A stretch of 47,041 bases of DNA. Source: Burkholderia sp. Ac-20379 (GTDB lineage: Bacteria; Pseudomonadota; Gammaproteobacteria; Burkholderiales; Burkholderiaceae). The stretch covers positions 1-47,041 of the forward strand of contig NZ_JAAGPF010000018.1 of NCBI RefSeq assembly GCF_017104645.1, given 5' to 3'. How positions within the stretch are numbered: the first letter of the stretch is position 1; each line of letters starts with the position of its first letter. The position numbers and the translations under genes are program-made. The notes under the pieces were generated by a model. It saw only the letters and a list, made by a program, of their open reading frames with translations, was not told the origin of the DNA and made no database searches. This document shows positions 17,327-24,592 of the stretch, in pieces.

Positions 17327-18292
17327 TCAACTGCGCAATCGCGCCGCATGCGCGGCCGGCAACACCACGTTCATCAGATGATCGGCGCGCGACATCAGGT
17401 CGGTGGCGCGCTCGTCGAGCCCGCTCAATTGCACCGGCTGCATGCGCAATTGCTGAAGCGCCTGCGCGACGATGCTGCGGCGGTCGTGCAGCGTGCGTTC
17501 CAGCCCTGCGTCGTCGGGAATGCGCACCACGTCCGTCACCGCGCTCAGCGCCGCCAGCACCACCACCAGGCTCTCGTCGGCATGACGCAGCTTGTCGGCC
17601 AGCATCGCCGTGCGGCGCGGGAAGAAACCGAGCGACTGCTTGAGCGCGCCGAGCGCCGCGCGGTAATCGACCGGCGTATTGGTGGTGGGCCGGAACCAGC
17701 GGTCGAGCATGCCGTCCTTGCGCGTGGCTTGGGCGAGCAGGCCCGCCATCAGGTCGGCCGCGTTCAGTTCGCCGAATTCGCGCGTGGTGTCGGCGATCGC
17801 CTCGACCAGATCGCCGGATGCCGCGAGCGCGGTGTCGCCGATCGTCGCCACGGTGGCGAGGCGCGGCGGCAGAAGCTGGCGGATATGGCGCTCGACGCGT
17901 GCGCCGTGCTCGGGGTAGAGATTCGGATAGGCCGCCCGCGCGGCGTCGAAGCAGGCCTGCAACTGCGGATGCTCGGCGCCGCCGAACAGGCTCTTGCCAA
18001 CCGCTTCGGCCGCCGGCGAACGCGGCTCGGAGCGCGGAGACGATGGCCCGAGATCGAGCGCCGCCGGCGCGGGCCGGCCGGAGGGCGCCGGCATCGCGGG
18101 CCGGGCCGGTTGAGACGATGGCGAGGGCGATGGCGCCGCTTGCGGCAGGTCGATCGGCCGAACGCGGGTGTCAGGCGCGCGCGGCGCCGGCGCGGCAGCG
18201 GCCGGCGCCGCATCGAACAGCGGCCGGCCGGGCTTGCGCTCCGGTTCGGTGTCGAAGTCGAGCCGTTTCGGCTCGTCGGAAGGGTGTGTCAT
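17327..18292 (-). CDS. Ter-operon protein of unknown function, possible diverged TelA relative
   Basis: 321 aa from the ATG at 18292 (MTHPSDEPKRLDFD). An ATG at 18343, directly abutting the terD stop, would add 17 residues; I prefer the internal start because the extra residues look non-native. Residues about 1-95 are Pro/Ala/Arg-rich and probably disordered. Residues about 105-320 are helical with no membrane segment. I do not recognise a named family. By eye the part around GDTALAASGDLVEAIADTT through AADLMAGLLAQATRK resembles the early helical region of the TelA protein in this operon (ILASVRASDADQFGDKLNEL), and both N-termini carry a short PLF-acidic motif (PLFD here, PLFE in TelA). It is the last gene of the operon. 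A role in ter/tel stress response is inferred from position only. Confidence 0.75.
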   Translation of the reverse strand: MTHPSDEPKRLDFDTEPERKPGRPLFDAAPAAAAPAPRAPDTRVRPIDLPQAAPSPSPSSQPARPAMPAPSGRPAPAALDLGPSSPRSEPRSPAAEAVGKSLFGGAEHPQLQACFDAARAAYPNLYPEHGARVERHIRQLLPPRLATVATIGDTALAASGDLVEAIADTTREFGELNAADLMAGLLAQATRKDGMLDRWFRPTTNTPVDYRAALGALKQSLGFFPRRTAMLADKLRHADESLVVVLAALSAVTDVVRIPDDAGLERTLHDRRSIVAQALQQLRMQPVQLSGLDERATDLMSRADHLMNVVLPAAHAARLRS

Positions 18293-18343
18293 CGCTGCGC
18301 CCTGCCCGGCCGGCGGCATCGCCGCGCGCCGGGCCGCCGCCAT

Positions 18344-19000
18344 TCAGACCGAGCCGCCGTACGCCTTGACGAAATCGCCGAGGCCGCGGTTGTAGCCCGC
18401 GCCGACCGCCTTGAACATGAACTGGCCGTCGCGGCGGTAGAAGCTGCCGACCTGCACCGACGTTTCCATCGAGAAATCCTCTTCCAGCGCGTACTTGGCG
18501 ATCACCGCGCCCGACACTTCGTCGGAAATCTGGATGTAGCTGTTGCGCACCTGGCCGAAGTTCTGGCGGCGGGCTTCCGCCTGGTCGATCGTCACCACGA
18601 TCGAGATTTCCTCGATATCCTGCGCCAGCTTCGTGACGTCGATGAAGATCACTTCGTCGTCGCCGCCGCCGCTGCCCGTGCGGTTGTCGCCGCTGTGCAC
18701 CACGCCGAGGCACTTCGAGGCCGGCATGCCGCGCTTCGGGAATTCGTCGCCCGGCTGGATGAAGGTCTCCTTGCGATCCGTCGTGCGCACTTCGGCGTTA
18801 TAGAACACGAAATGCTGATCGGAGATCAGACGCGGGTTGTTCTGCTCGTCATACTTGCAGAGGAACACCGACACGTCGAGATCGAAATCCGCGCCGGTAT
18901 CCGTCGCGTTCGCATCCCAACCCAGGCCCACGTGGAATTTCTGCGTGCCCGGTGCTTCCTTCGACAGGTTGACCCGGCCGCCTTTCGACAAATTGATCAT
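18344..19000 (-). CDS. terD: TerD-family stress protein
   Basis: 218 aa, slightly longer than classical TerD. TerD domains are calcium-binding beta-sandwiches that in ter systems work with TerC-type membrane proteins in resistance to tellurite, phage and other stress. Visible features are the start INLSKGGRVNLSK, the core GLGWDANATDTGADFDLDVS with its acidic ligand cluster, VVHSGDNRTG, and GGDDEVIFIDVTKL. The C-terminal AVGAGYNRGLGDFVKAYG is also typical. It lies 81 nt after the DUF475 gene and is followed closely by the unrecognised last gene. The exact paralogue (TerD, TerE, TerX, TerZ) cannot be fixed from sequence alone. Confidence 0.9.
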   Translation of the reverse strand: MINLSKGGRVNLSKEAPGTQKFHVGLGWDANATDTGADFDLDVSVFLCKYDEQNNPRLISDQHFVFYNAEVRTTDRKETFIQPGDEFPKRGMPASKCLGVVHSGDNRTGSGGGDDEVIFIDVTKLAQDIEEISIVVTIDQAEARRQNFGQVRNSYIQISDEVSGAVIAKYALEEDFSMETSVQVGSFYRRDGQFMFKAVGAGYNRGLGDFVKAYGGSV

Positions 19001-19081
19001 CTGAACCTCGTTTGCTGTAACCCGCCACGCCGGCGGTAACGCGGCGCCGCGCCGTGCGCGGGCCGTTGAAGGAAAGGAATG

Positions 19082-20095
19082 TCAGTTCGCGCCGCCCGTG
19101 CGCGCCTCGCGGCGCTGCACGACGATCGACGACCACACCGCCGCGCCGATCATGGCCGCGCCCACCAGGCCCGTCACGACTTCCGGCACCTCGAATTTCA
19201 CGCCGAGGAACATGATCGCCGCCAGTGCGCCGATCGCCCAGAACGCGCCGTGTTCGAGGAAGCGGTATTGCGCCAGCGTGCCCTTCTTGAGCAGCACGAG
19301 CGTCATTTCCCGGATGTACGCCGCGCCCACGCCGAGGCCGAGCGCGATCAGGAAGATGTTGTTGGACAGCGCGAACGCGCCGATCACGCCGTCGAAGCTG
19401 AACGACGAATCGAGCACTTCAAGATAGAAGAAGCCGGCCATGCCCTCGCGCACGACGCGCGTGCCCGTCTCCTCGCCGCCGACCAGATCGCCGATGCCGT
19501 GCGCGATCACGAAGCCGATCACGCCGAACGCGCCCGCCAGCAGGAAGCTCACCTGCTCGGCGGCCGGCACGTAGAACGAGGCGATGATGACGATGCCCAG
19601 CGTCAGCGCCACTTCGAGCGCCGTGATGCGGCCCAGATGGCTCAGCGGGCCTTCGACGAAACCGATCCAGTGCTCTTCCTTGCCCGTGTCGAGCATGAAC
19701 TTGAAGAACACCATCAGCAGGAACGCGCCGCCGAACGCCGACACTTCGTGATGCGCCGAGACCAGCACCGCCGCGTAGCGGTCAGGCGATTCGATCGCCA
19801 GCTTCAGCGCGTCGATCAGGCCGATGTGGCCGATCACCGCCACGATCAGCAGCGGGAACACGAGGCGCATGCCGAACACCGCCACCGGCAGGCCGAACAG
19901 CATGAAACGCTGACGCCACTTCTCGGACCAGCCCTTGAGCACCGAGGCGTTGACCACCGCGTTATCGAGCGAGAGCGAAATCTCGAGCACGCTCAGGACG
20001 GCGACGATCAGCATGTCCTTGAAGCCGCCGAGCGCGTACGCCGCGATGAGCGCCAGCACCGTCAGCGACAGCGGGATCTTGAAATCTTTCAGCAT
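19082..20095 (-). CDS. DUF475 (TerC-like) integral membrane protein
   Basis: 337 aa with eight or nine hydrophobic segments. DUF475 proteins are distant relatives of TerC and are thought to handle metal ions. The two signature intramembrane acidic motifs are present: SLDNAVVNA in the N-terminal half and SFSFDGVIGAFA in the C-terminal half, matching the duplicated fold of the TerC superfamily. Other landmarks are VSAHHEVSAFGGAFLLM and VIAHGIGDLVGGEETG. It lies 46 nt after the vWA gene. In ter systems a TerC-like protein is the membrane anchor for TerD and vWA partners (known for the family); its substrate here is unknown. Confidence 0.92.
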   Translation of the reverse strand: MLKDFKIPLSLTVLALIAAYALGGFKDMLIVAVLSVLEISLSLDNAVVNASVLKGWSEKWRQRFMLFGLPVAVFGMRLVFPLLIVAVIGHIGLIDALKLAIESPDRYAAVLVSAHHEVSAFGGAFLLMVFFKFMLDTGKEEHWIGFVEGPLSHLGRITALEVALTLGIVIIASFYVPAAEQVSFLLAGAFGVIGFVIAHGIGDLVGGEETGTRVVREGMAGFFYLEVLDSSFSFDGVIGAFALSNNIFLIALGLGVGAAYIREMTLVLLKKGTLAQYRFLEHGAFWAIGALAAIMFLGVKFEVPEVVTGLVGAAMIGAAVWSSIVVQRREARTGGAN

Positions 20096-20141
20096 GATGG
20101 AAGGTAAGGGGTTCGAAGGAGAAGTGGCCGGCGGGCTGCGC

Positions 20142-20879
20142 TTACTTCGCGCGCACCCACTCGCAGAATTCCGGCGTGATCAGGTGCTCGTAGATCTGCT
20201 CGTCGGGCACGTCGAGCGATTCGAGGTGAAGGAAGCCGACGTTCGGCATCTCGTCGGCGATCTCCGACAGGAAACCGAATTCGTCCGGATCGCCCACGCC
20301 GATCAGCGACCAGTACAGCGGGAAGTGCTGCGAATCGGCCAGCAGGCGGCGCACGCGGTCGCGATCCTGCGACGGGTTCTGGCCGTCGGTGATGAACAGC
20401 ACCCAGGCCGGCAGGTGCGCGCCTTCGGCCGGCGCGGCCGGTGCGGCTTGCGCCTCGCCGCCGCCGAAGATCCGGCTCAGGAAACCGCCGCGCTTCGGCT
20501 CGCGCTTTTGCGGCGCGCGGAAGAAGAAATCGACGATGTCGCCCATCACCGGCGCGTAGCGCGTGCCGCCCCACTTCTTGACCGGGCCGTTCAACACGTG
20601 CTCGCCGATGTACGAGCCGTAGTTGTCGGGCGTGGCCGTCGGCAGGCGGTCGAAGCCTTCGGTAAACGTCCAGGTGTCCACTTCGCCGTTGTCGTCGAAC
20701 TTCAGCGCGATGCCGAGAATGCGGTCGTGCGTTTCCTGGATGATGCCCGATTCATACAGCGGCGCCGCGGAGCCCGAAATATCGAGCGCCGCGCCCACGC
20801 GCACCACGGGGGGCGTCAGAAGACGACGTTTTTCCAGAACGATCGCGACCTTCGCCGCGCGTTTTTCCAACGTAATCAT
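20142..20879 (-). CDS. von Willebrand factor A domain protein of the ter operon
   Basis: 245 aa, cytoplasmic by appearance. A vWA fold is indicated by an intact metal-ion-dependent adhesion site: DISGS (Asp33, Ser35, Ser37), a Thr near GGTRYAPVM, and the Asp of FITDGQN. An insert of about 30 residues, rich in Arg/Lys then Ala/Pro (KREPKRGG to APAEGAH), interrupts the domain before the last strands. Such vWA proteins (TerF/TerY type) accompany TerD and TerC proteins. The ATG is 10 nt after the telA stop, so the two are very likely co-translated. Confidence 0.9.
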   Translation of the reverse strand: MITLEKRAAKVAIVLEKRRLLTPPVVRVGAALDISGSAAPLYESGIIQETHDRILGIALKFDDNGEVDTWTFTEGFDRLPTATPDNYGSYIGEHVLNGPVKKWGGTRYAPVMGDIVDFFFRAPQKREPKRGGFLSRIFGGGEAQAAPAAPAEGAHLPAWVLFITDGQNPSQDRDRVRRLLADSQHFPLYWSLIGVGDPDEFGFLSEIADEMPNVGFLHLESLDVPDEQIYEHLITPEFCEWVRAK

Positions 20880-20889
20880 GCGATATGCC

Positions 20890-21996
20890 TCAGTTGTGCT
20901 TCGGAGCGAAACGGGTGATCAGATCCTGTTCGAGCTGGCGCAGGCGCGGTGCATCCTGTTCGCGCTGGCGCTTGCCCTCGGCGATGATCTTGGTGACGTC
21001 GTCGAATGCGCCGAACAGCTGCTGCTGCGCGTATTCGAAGGTATCGGTGGAGATCACCGGACGCTGCGACAGCTTCGCGACTTCCTGCGCGTTCTGGCGG
21101 TTGAGATCCGCCTGCGCGCGGATCGCCTCGTCGGCGGCGTCGTAGGTGGCGTTCGCCAGCTCGGCCGCGCGCTTGGTGCTCAGTTGTTCGAGGTACAGCG
21201 CGAACGCGTTGGTCCAGGCCGGGATCAGCACCGTCTTGATGGTGGCGAACTTGGAGGTGAGCGAACGCTTCTGATCCTGCTCCATGCGGATCTGCGGCGC
21301 GAGCTGCTTCGACATCAGCATCGCGCGGTCGAGATCGTCGAGCTTCACTTCGAGCGCGTCGACCTTGCGCTTCACGTCGAGCAGACGCTGCGCGCCGAAC
21401 GCGTCTTCCGCCTGCTGCTGGCCGGCCGCGAGGTGCGCGCGCAGCGCGTCGAGCGCGGCCGCGCCGTGCGCCCTGGCCTGCGCGAGCTCCTGGTGCAGCG
21501 CGTAGTTGTCGTTGTACATGTGCTCGAGGCCGTCGATGCCGGCCTTCTGCTGCTGCGCGTGGCGTTCGAGTTCCGACGTCAGCGTGTCCATGCGCTTGCT
21601 GACCGATTCGTACTGCGCGAACAGCTTTTCCTTCGTCGACCGAAACAGATGCGAGACCTTCGACAGCAGGCCGCCCTTGTCCATGCTGCGCGGGTCGAGC
21701 CCCTTGGCGGTGGCGATCAGTTCGTTGAGCTTGTCGCCGAATTGATCGGCATCGGAGGCGCGCACGCTGGCGAGGATCTGCTGCGAGAACCCGGCGATGC
21801 GCGTGCCCTGCGCGGCGCCGAGCTGATCGATTTCCTCGATCGACATCAGGCGGTCGAGATCGACGAGCGGCGCGGCCGGCTGCGCGGGCACGATGGCCTG
21901 GGCCGGCGCAGGTGCGATCGCAGTGGCTGGGGACGCTGACGGGGTAAGGCTCGGGCTGACGGTGGCGGACGGCTTGTCTTCGAACAGCGGCTTCAT
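20890..21996 (-). CDS. telA: TelA/KlaA-type toxic anion resistance protein
   Basis: 368 aa. Residues about 1-45 are Ser/Ala/Pro-rich. The rest is almost all helix with long coiled-coil stretches (for example STKEKLFAQYESVSKRMDTL). The family core is seen in KLNELIATAKGLDP, MYNDNYALHQELAQ, LAPQIRMEQDQKRSLTSKF and TVLIPAWTNAFALY. TelA proteins are linked to tellurite and other stress, but the molecular activity is not settled. It is the first gene of the operon, with a GGGGAA ribosome binding site and a good candidate promoter about 120 nt upstream. Confidence 0.94.
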   Translation of the reverse strand: MKPLFEDKPSATVSPSLTPSASPATAIAPAPAQAIVPAQPAAPLVDLDRLMSIEEIDQLGAAQGTRIAGFSQQILASVRASDADQFGDKLNELIATAKGLDPRSMDKGGLLSKVSHLFRSTKEKLFAQYESVSKRMDTLTSELERHAQQQKAGIDGLEHMYNDNYALHQELAQARAHGAAALDALRAHLAAGQQQAEDAFGAQRLLDVKRKVDALEVKLDDLDRAMLMSKQLAPQIRMEQDQKRSLTSKFATIKTVLIPAWTNAFALYLEQLSTKRAAELANATYDAADEAIRAQADLNRQNAQEVAKLSQRPVISTDTFEYAQQQLFGAFDDVTKIIAEGKRQREQDAPRLRQLEQDLITRFAPKHN

Positions 21997-22117
21997 TTTC
22001 TGGTTCCCCGTTTCCCGTGTCGTGCTTCATGGCCGCCCGATTTCGGCGGCATGACCTCGTGCGGATAATCGAATTCCGCGACTTCCGCGCGCGCTCTCTC
22101 GCGGCGGTGGAATGCGG

Positions 22118-22146
22118 ACGATAAATGCCTGAAAGGCTGCCGTCAA
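22118..22146 (-). promoter_or_regulatory. Candidate promoter of the ter operon
   Basis: On the minus strand TTGACG (22146-22141) matches the -35 consensus at five of six bases. A 17-nt spacer follows, then TATCGT (22123-22118). The predicted start near 22111 leaves a leader of about 115 nt before telA. The weak -10 would fit an activated promoter. Confidence 0.55.
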
Positions 22147-22165
22147 GGCCAGGCTTTCGGTTTTC

Positions 22166-22187
22166 CAATCGGTTTGTAGACCGATTG
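22166..22187. promoter_or_regulatory. Inverted repeat upstream of the ter promoter, possible activator site
   Basis: CAATCGGT (22166-22173) and ACCGATTG (22180-22187) are perfect 8-bp inverted repeats with a 6-nt spacer. The dyad centre is about 65 bp upstream of the predicted start, a usual place for an activator. No regulator gene is adjacent. Confidence 0.5.
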
Positions 22188-22364
22188 TCGGGCAGAACGG
22201 TGAAGGGGGAATGACGGCGGGCGGGGTTGCGGGGCGGTGGCGAGCGGGGGATGGGGACGCGTTTGGACGCGTATTCCGATAATGCGGCGGGATTCGAAAC
22301 GGTTGGCGCTTCGTTATTGCTTCGCTATTCCGGCATGCGTTATTCGCGATTGAAAACGGCGAAT

Positions 22365-22399
22365 AAAAAAAGCGGCCTCCATTGCTGGAGGCCGCTTTT
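22365..22399 (-). terminator. Rho-independent terminator after tRNA-Thr
   Basis: On the minus strand AAGCGGCCTCC pairs with GGAGGCCGCTT around a 6-nt loop (22381-22386) and is followed by seven T (22371-22365). It starts 11 nt past the CCA end of the tRNA. Confidence 0.9.
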
Positions 22400-22410
22400 C
22401 ACTTCTGAAC

Positions 22411-22486
<76 letters not shown>

Positions 22487-22496
22487 GTAGCCGCAG

Positions 22497-22502
22497 ATTC
22501 TA
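22497..22502 (-). promoter_or_regulatory. Candidate -10 element for tRNA-Thr
   Basis: TAGAAT followed by a GC-rich stretch, about 10 nt before the mature tRNA 5' end. The -35 region would lie inside the sspB coding end and shows no good match. A GC-rich discriminator is typical of stringently controlled stable RNA promoters. Confidence 0.45.
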
Positions 22503-22504
22503 CC

Positions 22505-23029
22505 TCATTTCACGATCTTGAGGCGGGGTCGGTTGCTCTTTCCTGCTGCGCCGCCCTCGTCGTCCGGCGAGGACGCAGGCACGTCCGCGCCTTCCGACGG
22601 CTCGTCCGAATCCGCATGGCGCGCCACCTCGGCGATGGCCGGCGCCGCCGGAGCCGGTGCTGCCTCGTCGGCTTCGTCCTGCTCCACTTCGGTGGTTTCG
22701 CCCGGCTCGTCGGCCGTCGCGTCCACCTGGAACGCCATGCCCTGCCCGTTCTCGCGCGCATAGATCGCGAGCACGTTGGCAACCGGCACCTCGAGCTTGT
22801 GCGCCTTGCCCGAGAATCGCGCGGTGAATTCGATCCATTCGTTGCCCATCTGCAGCGCGGTCGTCGCCTCGAAGCTGATGTTCAACACGATCTCGCCGTC
22901 GCGCACATACTGCCGCGGCACGCGCGTCGAGTTGTCGACGCGCACCGCGATGTGCGGCGTATAACCGTTGTCCGTGCACCACTCGTACAGCGCGCGCAGC
23001 AGATACGGTTTCGTGGAAGTCTCTTGCAT
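22505..23029 (-). CDS. sspB: ClpXP protease specificity-enhancing factor SspB
   Basis: 174 aa from the ATG at 23029; an in-frame ATG 21 nt upstream is less likely. SspB tethers ssrA-tagged and other substrates to ClpX. The N-terminal substrate-binding domain covers about residues 1-110 (KPYLLRALYEWCTDNGYTP, then EIVLNISFEATTALQ and the FTARFSGK strand). A long acidic Ala/Glu-rich linker follows, and the C-terminus RPRLKIVK is the conserved ClpX-binding tail. It is 75 nt downstream of sspA, as in other proteobacteria, and precedes tRNA-Thr by 18 nt. Confidence 0.95.
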   Translation of the reverse strand: MQETSTKPYLLRALYEWCTDNGYTPHIAVRVDNSTRVPRQYVRDGEIVLNISFEATTALQMGNEWIEFTARFSGKAHKLEVPVANVLAIYARENGQGMAFQVDATADEPGETTEVEQDEADEAAPAPAAPAIAEVARHADSDEPSEGADVPASSPDDEGGAAGKSNRPRLKIVK

Positions 23030-23104
23030 CACAGTCCTCGTACAAGGCATGCGCGCGGCGGCACTGCCGCCCGCATGCCGATGGCCGCTGGCCGTCAGCC
23101 GTTA

Positions 23105-23716
23105 TTAACGGCGCATCACCTTTTCCGACGGGGTCAGCGCTTCGATATAGGCCGGGCGGCTGAAGATCCGCTCGGCGTACTTCATCAGCGGCGCGGCGTT
23201 CTTCGACAGCTCGATGCCGTAGTGATCCAGACGCCACAGCAGCGGCGCGATCGCGACGTCGAGCATCGAGAACTCCTCGCCCAGCATGTACTTGTTCTTG
23301 ACGAAGATCGGCGCGAGCTGCGTCAGGCGATCGCGGATCGCCAGGCGCGCCTTCTCGTGATTCTTCTCGGCGGCCTTGCCCTTCTCGTTTTCGAGCGTGC
23401 TGACGTGAACGAACAGCTCCTTCTCGAAGTTCAGCAGGAACAGGCGCGCGCGCGCGCGCTGCACCGGATCGGCCGGCATCAGTTGCGGGTGCGGGAAGCG
23501 CTCGTCGATGTACTCGTTGATGATGTTCGACTCGTACAGGATCAGATCGCGTTCGACGAGAATCGGCACCTGACCGTACGGATTCATCACGGCGATGTCT
23601 TCGGGCTTGTTGAACAAGTCCACATCGCGAATCTCGAAGTCCATGCCCTTTTCAAACAGCACCAGCCGGCAGCGCTGGGAAAAAGGACACGTCGTGCCCG
23701 AATACAGAACCATCAT
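23105..23716 (-). CDS. sspA: Stringent starvation protein A (glutathione S-transferase fold)
   Basis: 203 aa from the ATG at 23716, preceded by GAGGAAA. The first residues MMVLYSGTTCPFSQRCRL form the thioredoxin-like half of a GST fold, followed by NPYGQVPILVERDLILYESNIINEYID. SspA is an RNA-polymerase-associated regulator of stationary-phase and stress genes, without GST activity in studied cases. The frame is open 38 codons further upstream, but those are not conserved-looking. It is 95 nt downstream of petC and is followed by sspB. Confidence 0.95.
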   Translation of the reverse strand: MMVLYSGTTCPFSQRCRLVLFEKGMDFEIRDVDLFNKPEDIAVMNPYGQVPILVERDLILYESNIINEYIDERFPHPQLMPADPVQRARARLFLLNFEKELFVHVSTLENEKGKAAEKNHEKARLAIRDRLTQLAPIFVKNKYMLGEEFSMLDVAIAPLLWRLDHYGIELSKNAAPLMKYAERIFSRPAYIEALTPSEKVMRR

Positions 23717-23811
23717 AATTAGCGTTTCCTCAAAAAAGCCGAGGGCCGGCGCGCCCCGAAACCTGCCGACAGGTTCCTCATTGCGCCAGCCCCACGCCGG
23801 TCTTGGCGTGT

Positions 23812-24573
23812 TTACTTGATATCTTTCCAATACGCGGCGTTAAGCCGCCACGCGAAAAAGGTCAGGATCCCGAGGAACAGCAGCACCCAGACGCCGACGC
23901 GCTTGCGGGTTTGCTGTTCGGGTTCGGCCATCCATCCCAGGTACGCGACGAGGTCGGCCACGGCAGCATCATAATCCACCGACGAGAGCGTTCCCTGCGT
24001 GACCTGCGTGTAACCGACGAGCTTGCGAACCTTCTCGCCGCTCTCCATGTCGGTCGTTTCCTCGTATTTCGGCGTGCGCTGGCCCTGCAACTGCCAAAGC
24101 ACGTGAGGCATGCTGACGTTCTCGAACACCGCGTTGTTCCAGCCGGTCGGCCGCGTGTCGTCGCGGTAGAAGCTGCGCAGATACGTGTAGAGCCAGTCGC
24201 GGCCCCGCGCCCGCGCCTCGACCGAGAGATCGGGCGGCGTCACGCCGAACCAGCGCTTGGCATCGTCGGGACGCATCGCGACGCCCATCGTATTGCCGAC
24301 CTTGTCCGTCGTGAACAGGAGATTCGCCTCGATCTCCTTCTGGGAAATGCCCAGATCCGTCAGACGGTTGTAGCGCATCAGGTTCGCGCTATGGCAATTC
24401 AGGCAGTAGTTTACAAACAATTGCGCGCCATGCTGCAGGGCAACGAGATTTTCCGCGTTATCGGGCGCCCGGTCGAGCGGAATATTGGCCTCGTCGGCCC
24501 GCGCCGGCACGCCGCCCAGCACCAGCCACGCGGCGCCGATCAGCAGCAAGGTCTTCCACATCATCCTGATCAT
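23812..24573 (-). CDS. petC: Cytochrome c1 of the bc1 complex
   Basis: 253 aa. The N-terminal signal is MIRMMWKTLLLIGAAWLVL, with cleavage after ARA likely. The haem motif CLNCH (Cys57, Cys60, His61) is intact. A methionine ligand is likely in the region around MPHVLWQLQGQR or the later conserved segment. The C-terminal anchor is GVWVLLFLGILTFFAWRLN. It carries electrons from the Rieske protein to periplasmic cytochrome c. An AGGAG ribosome binding site precedes the ATG. It follows petB by 19 nt. Confidence 0.96.
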   Translation of the reverse strand: MIRMMWKTLLLIGAAWLVLGGVPARADEANIPLDRAPDNAENLVALQHGAQLFVNYCLNCHSANLMRYNRLTDLGISQKEIEANLLFTTDKVGNTMGVAMRPDDAKRWFGVTPPDLSVEARARGRDWLYTYLRSFYRDDTRPTGWNNAVFENVSMPHVLWQLQGQRTPKYEETTDMESGEKVRKLVGYTQVTQGTLSSVDYDAAVADLVAYLGWMAEPEQQTRKRVGVWVLLFLGILTFFAWRLNAAYWKDIK

Positions 24574-24592
24574 GGTGTTCTCCTCGCTCGCG

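Larger units (their letters stand above)
21997..22410. other. Gene-free region upstream of telA
   Basis: 414 bp between telA and tRNA-Thr. It holds the telA promoter candidate (22118-22146), an 8-bp inverted repeat just upstream of it (22166-22187), and the tRNA-Thr terminator (22365-22399). The G-rich stretch 22190-22260 shows no gene. The only plus-strand ORF (22227-22445) runs into the antisense of the tRNA and is spurious. Confidence 0.65.

Noticed and set aside
23448-23462. Run of alternating GC dinucleotides
   Set aside because: It is inside sspA and encodes an Arg/Ala stretch; the reading frame is intact, so no evidence of slippage or function.
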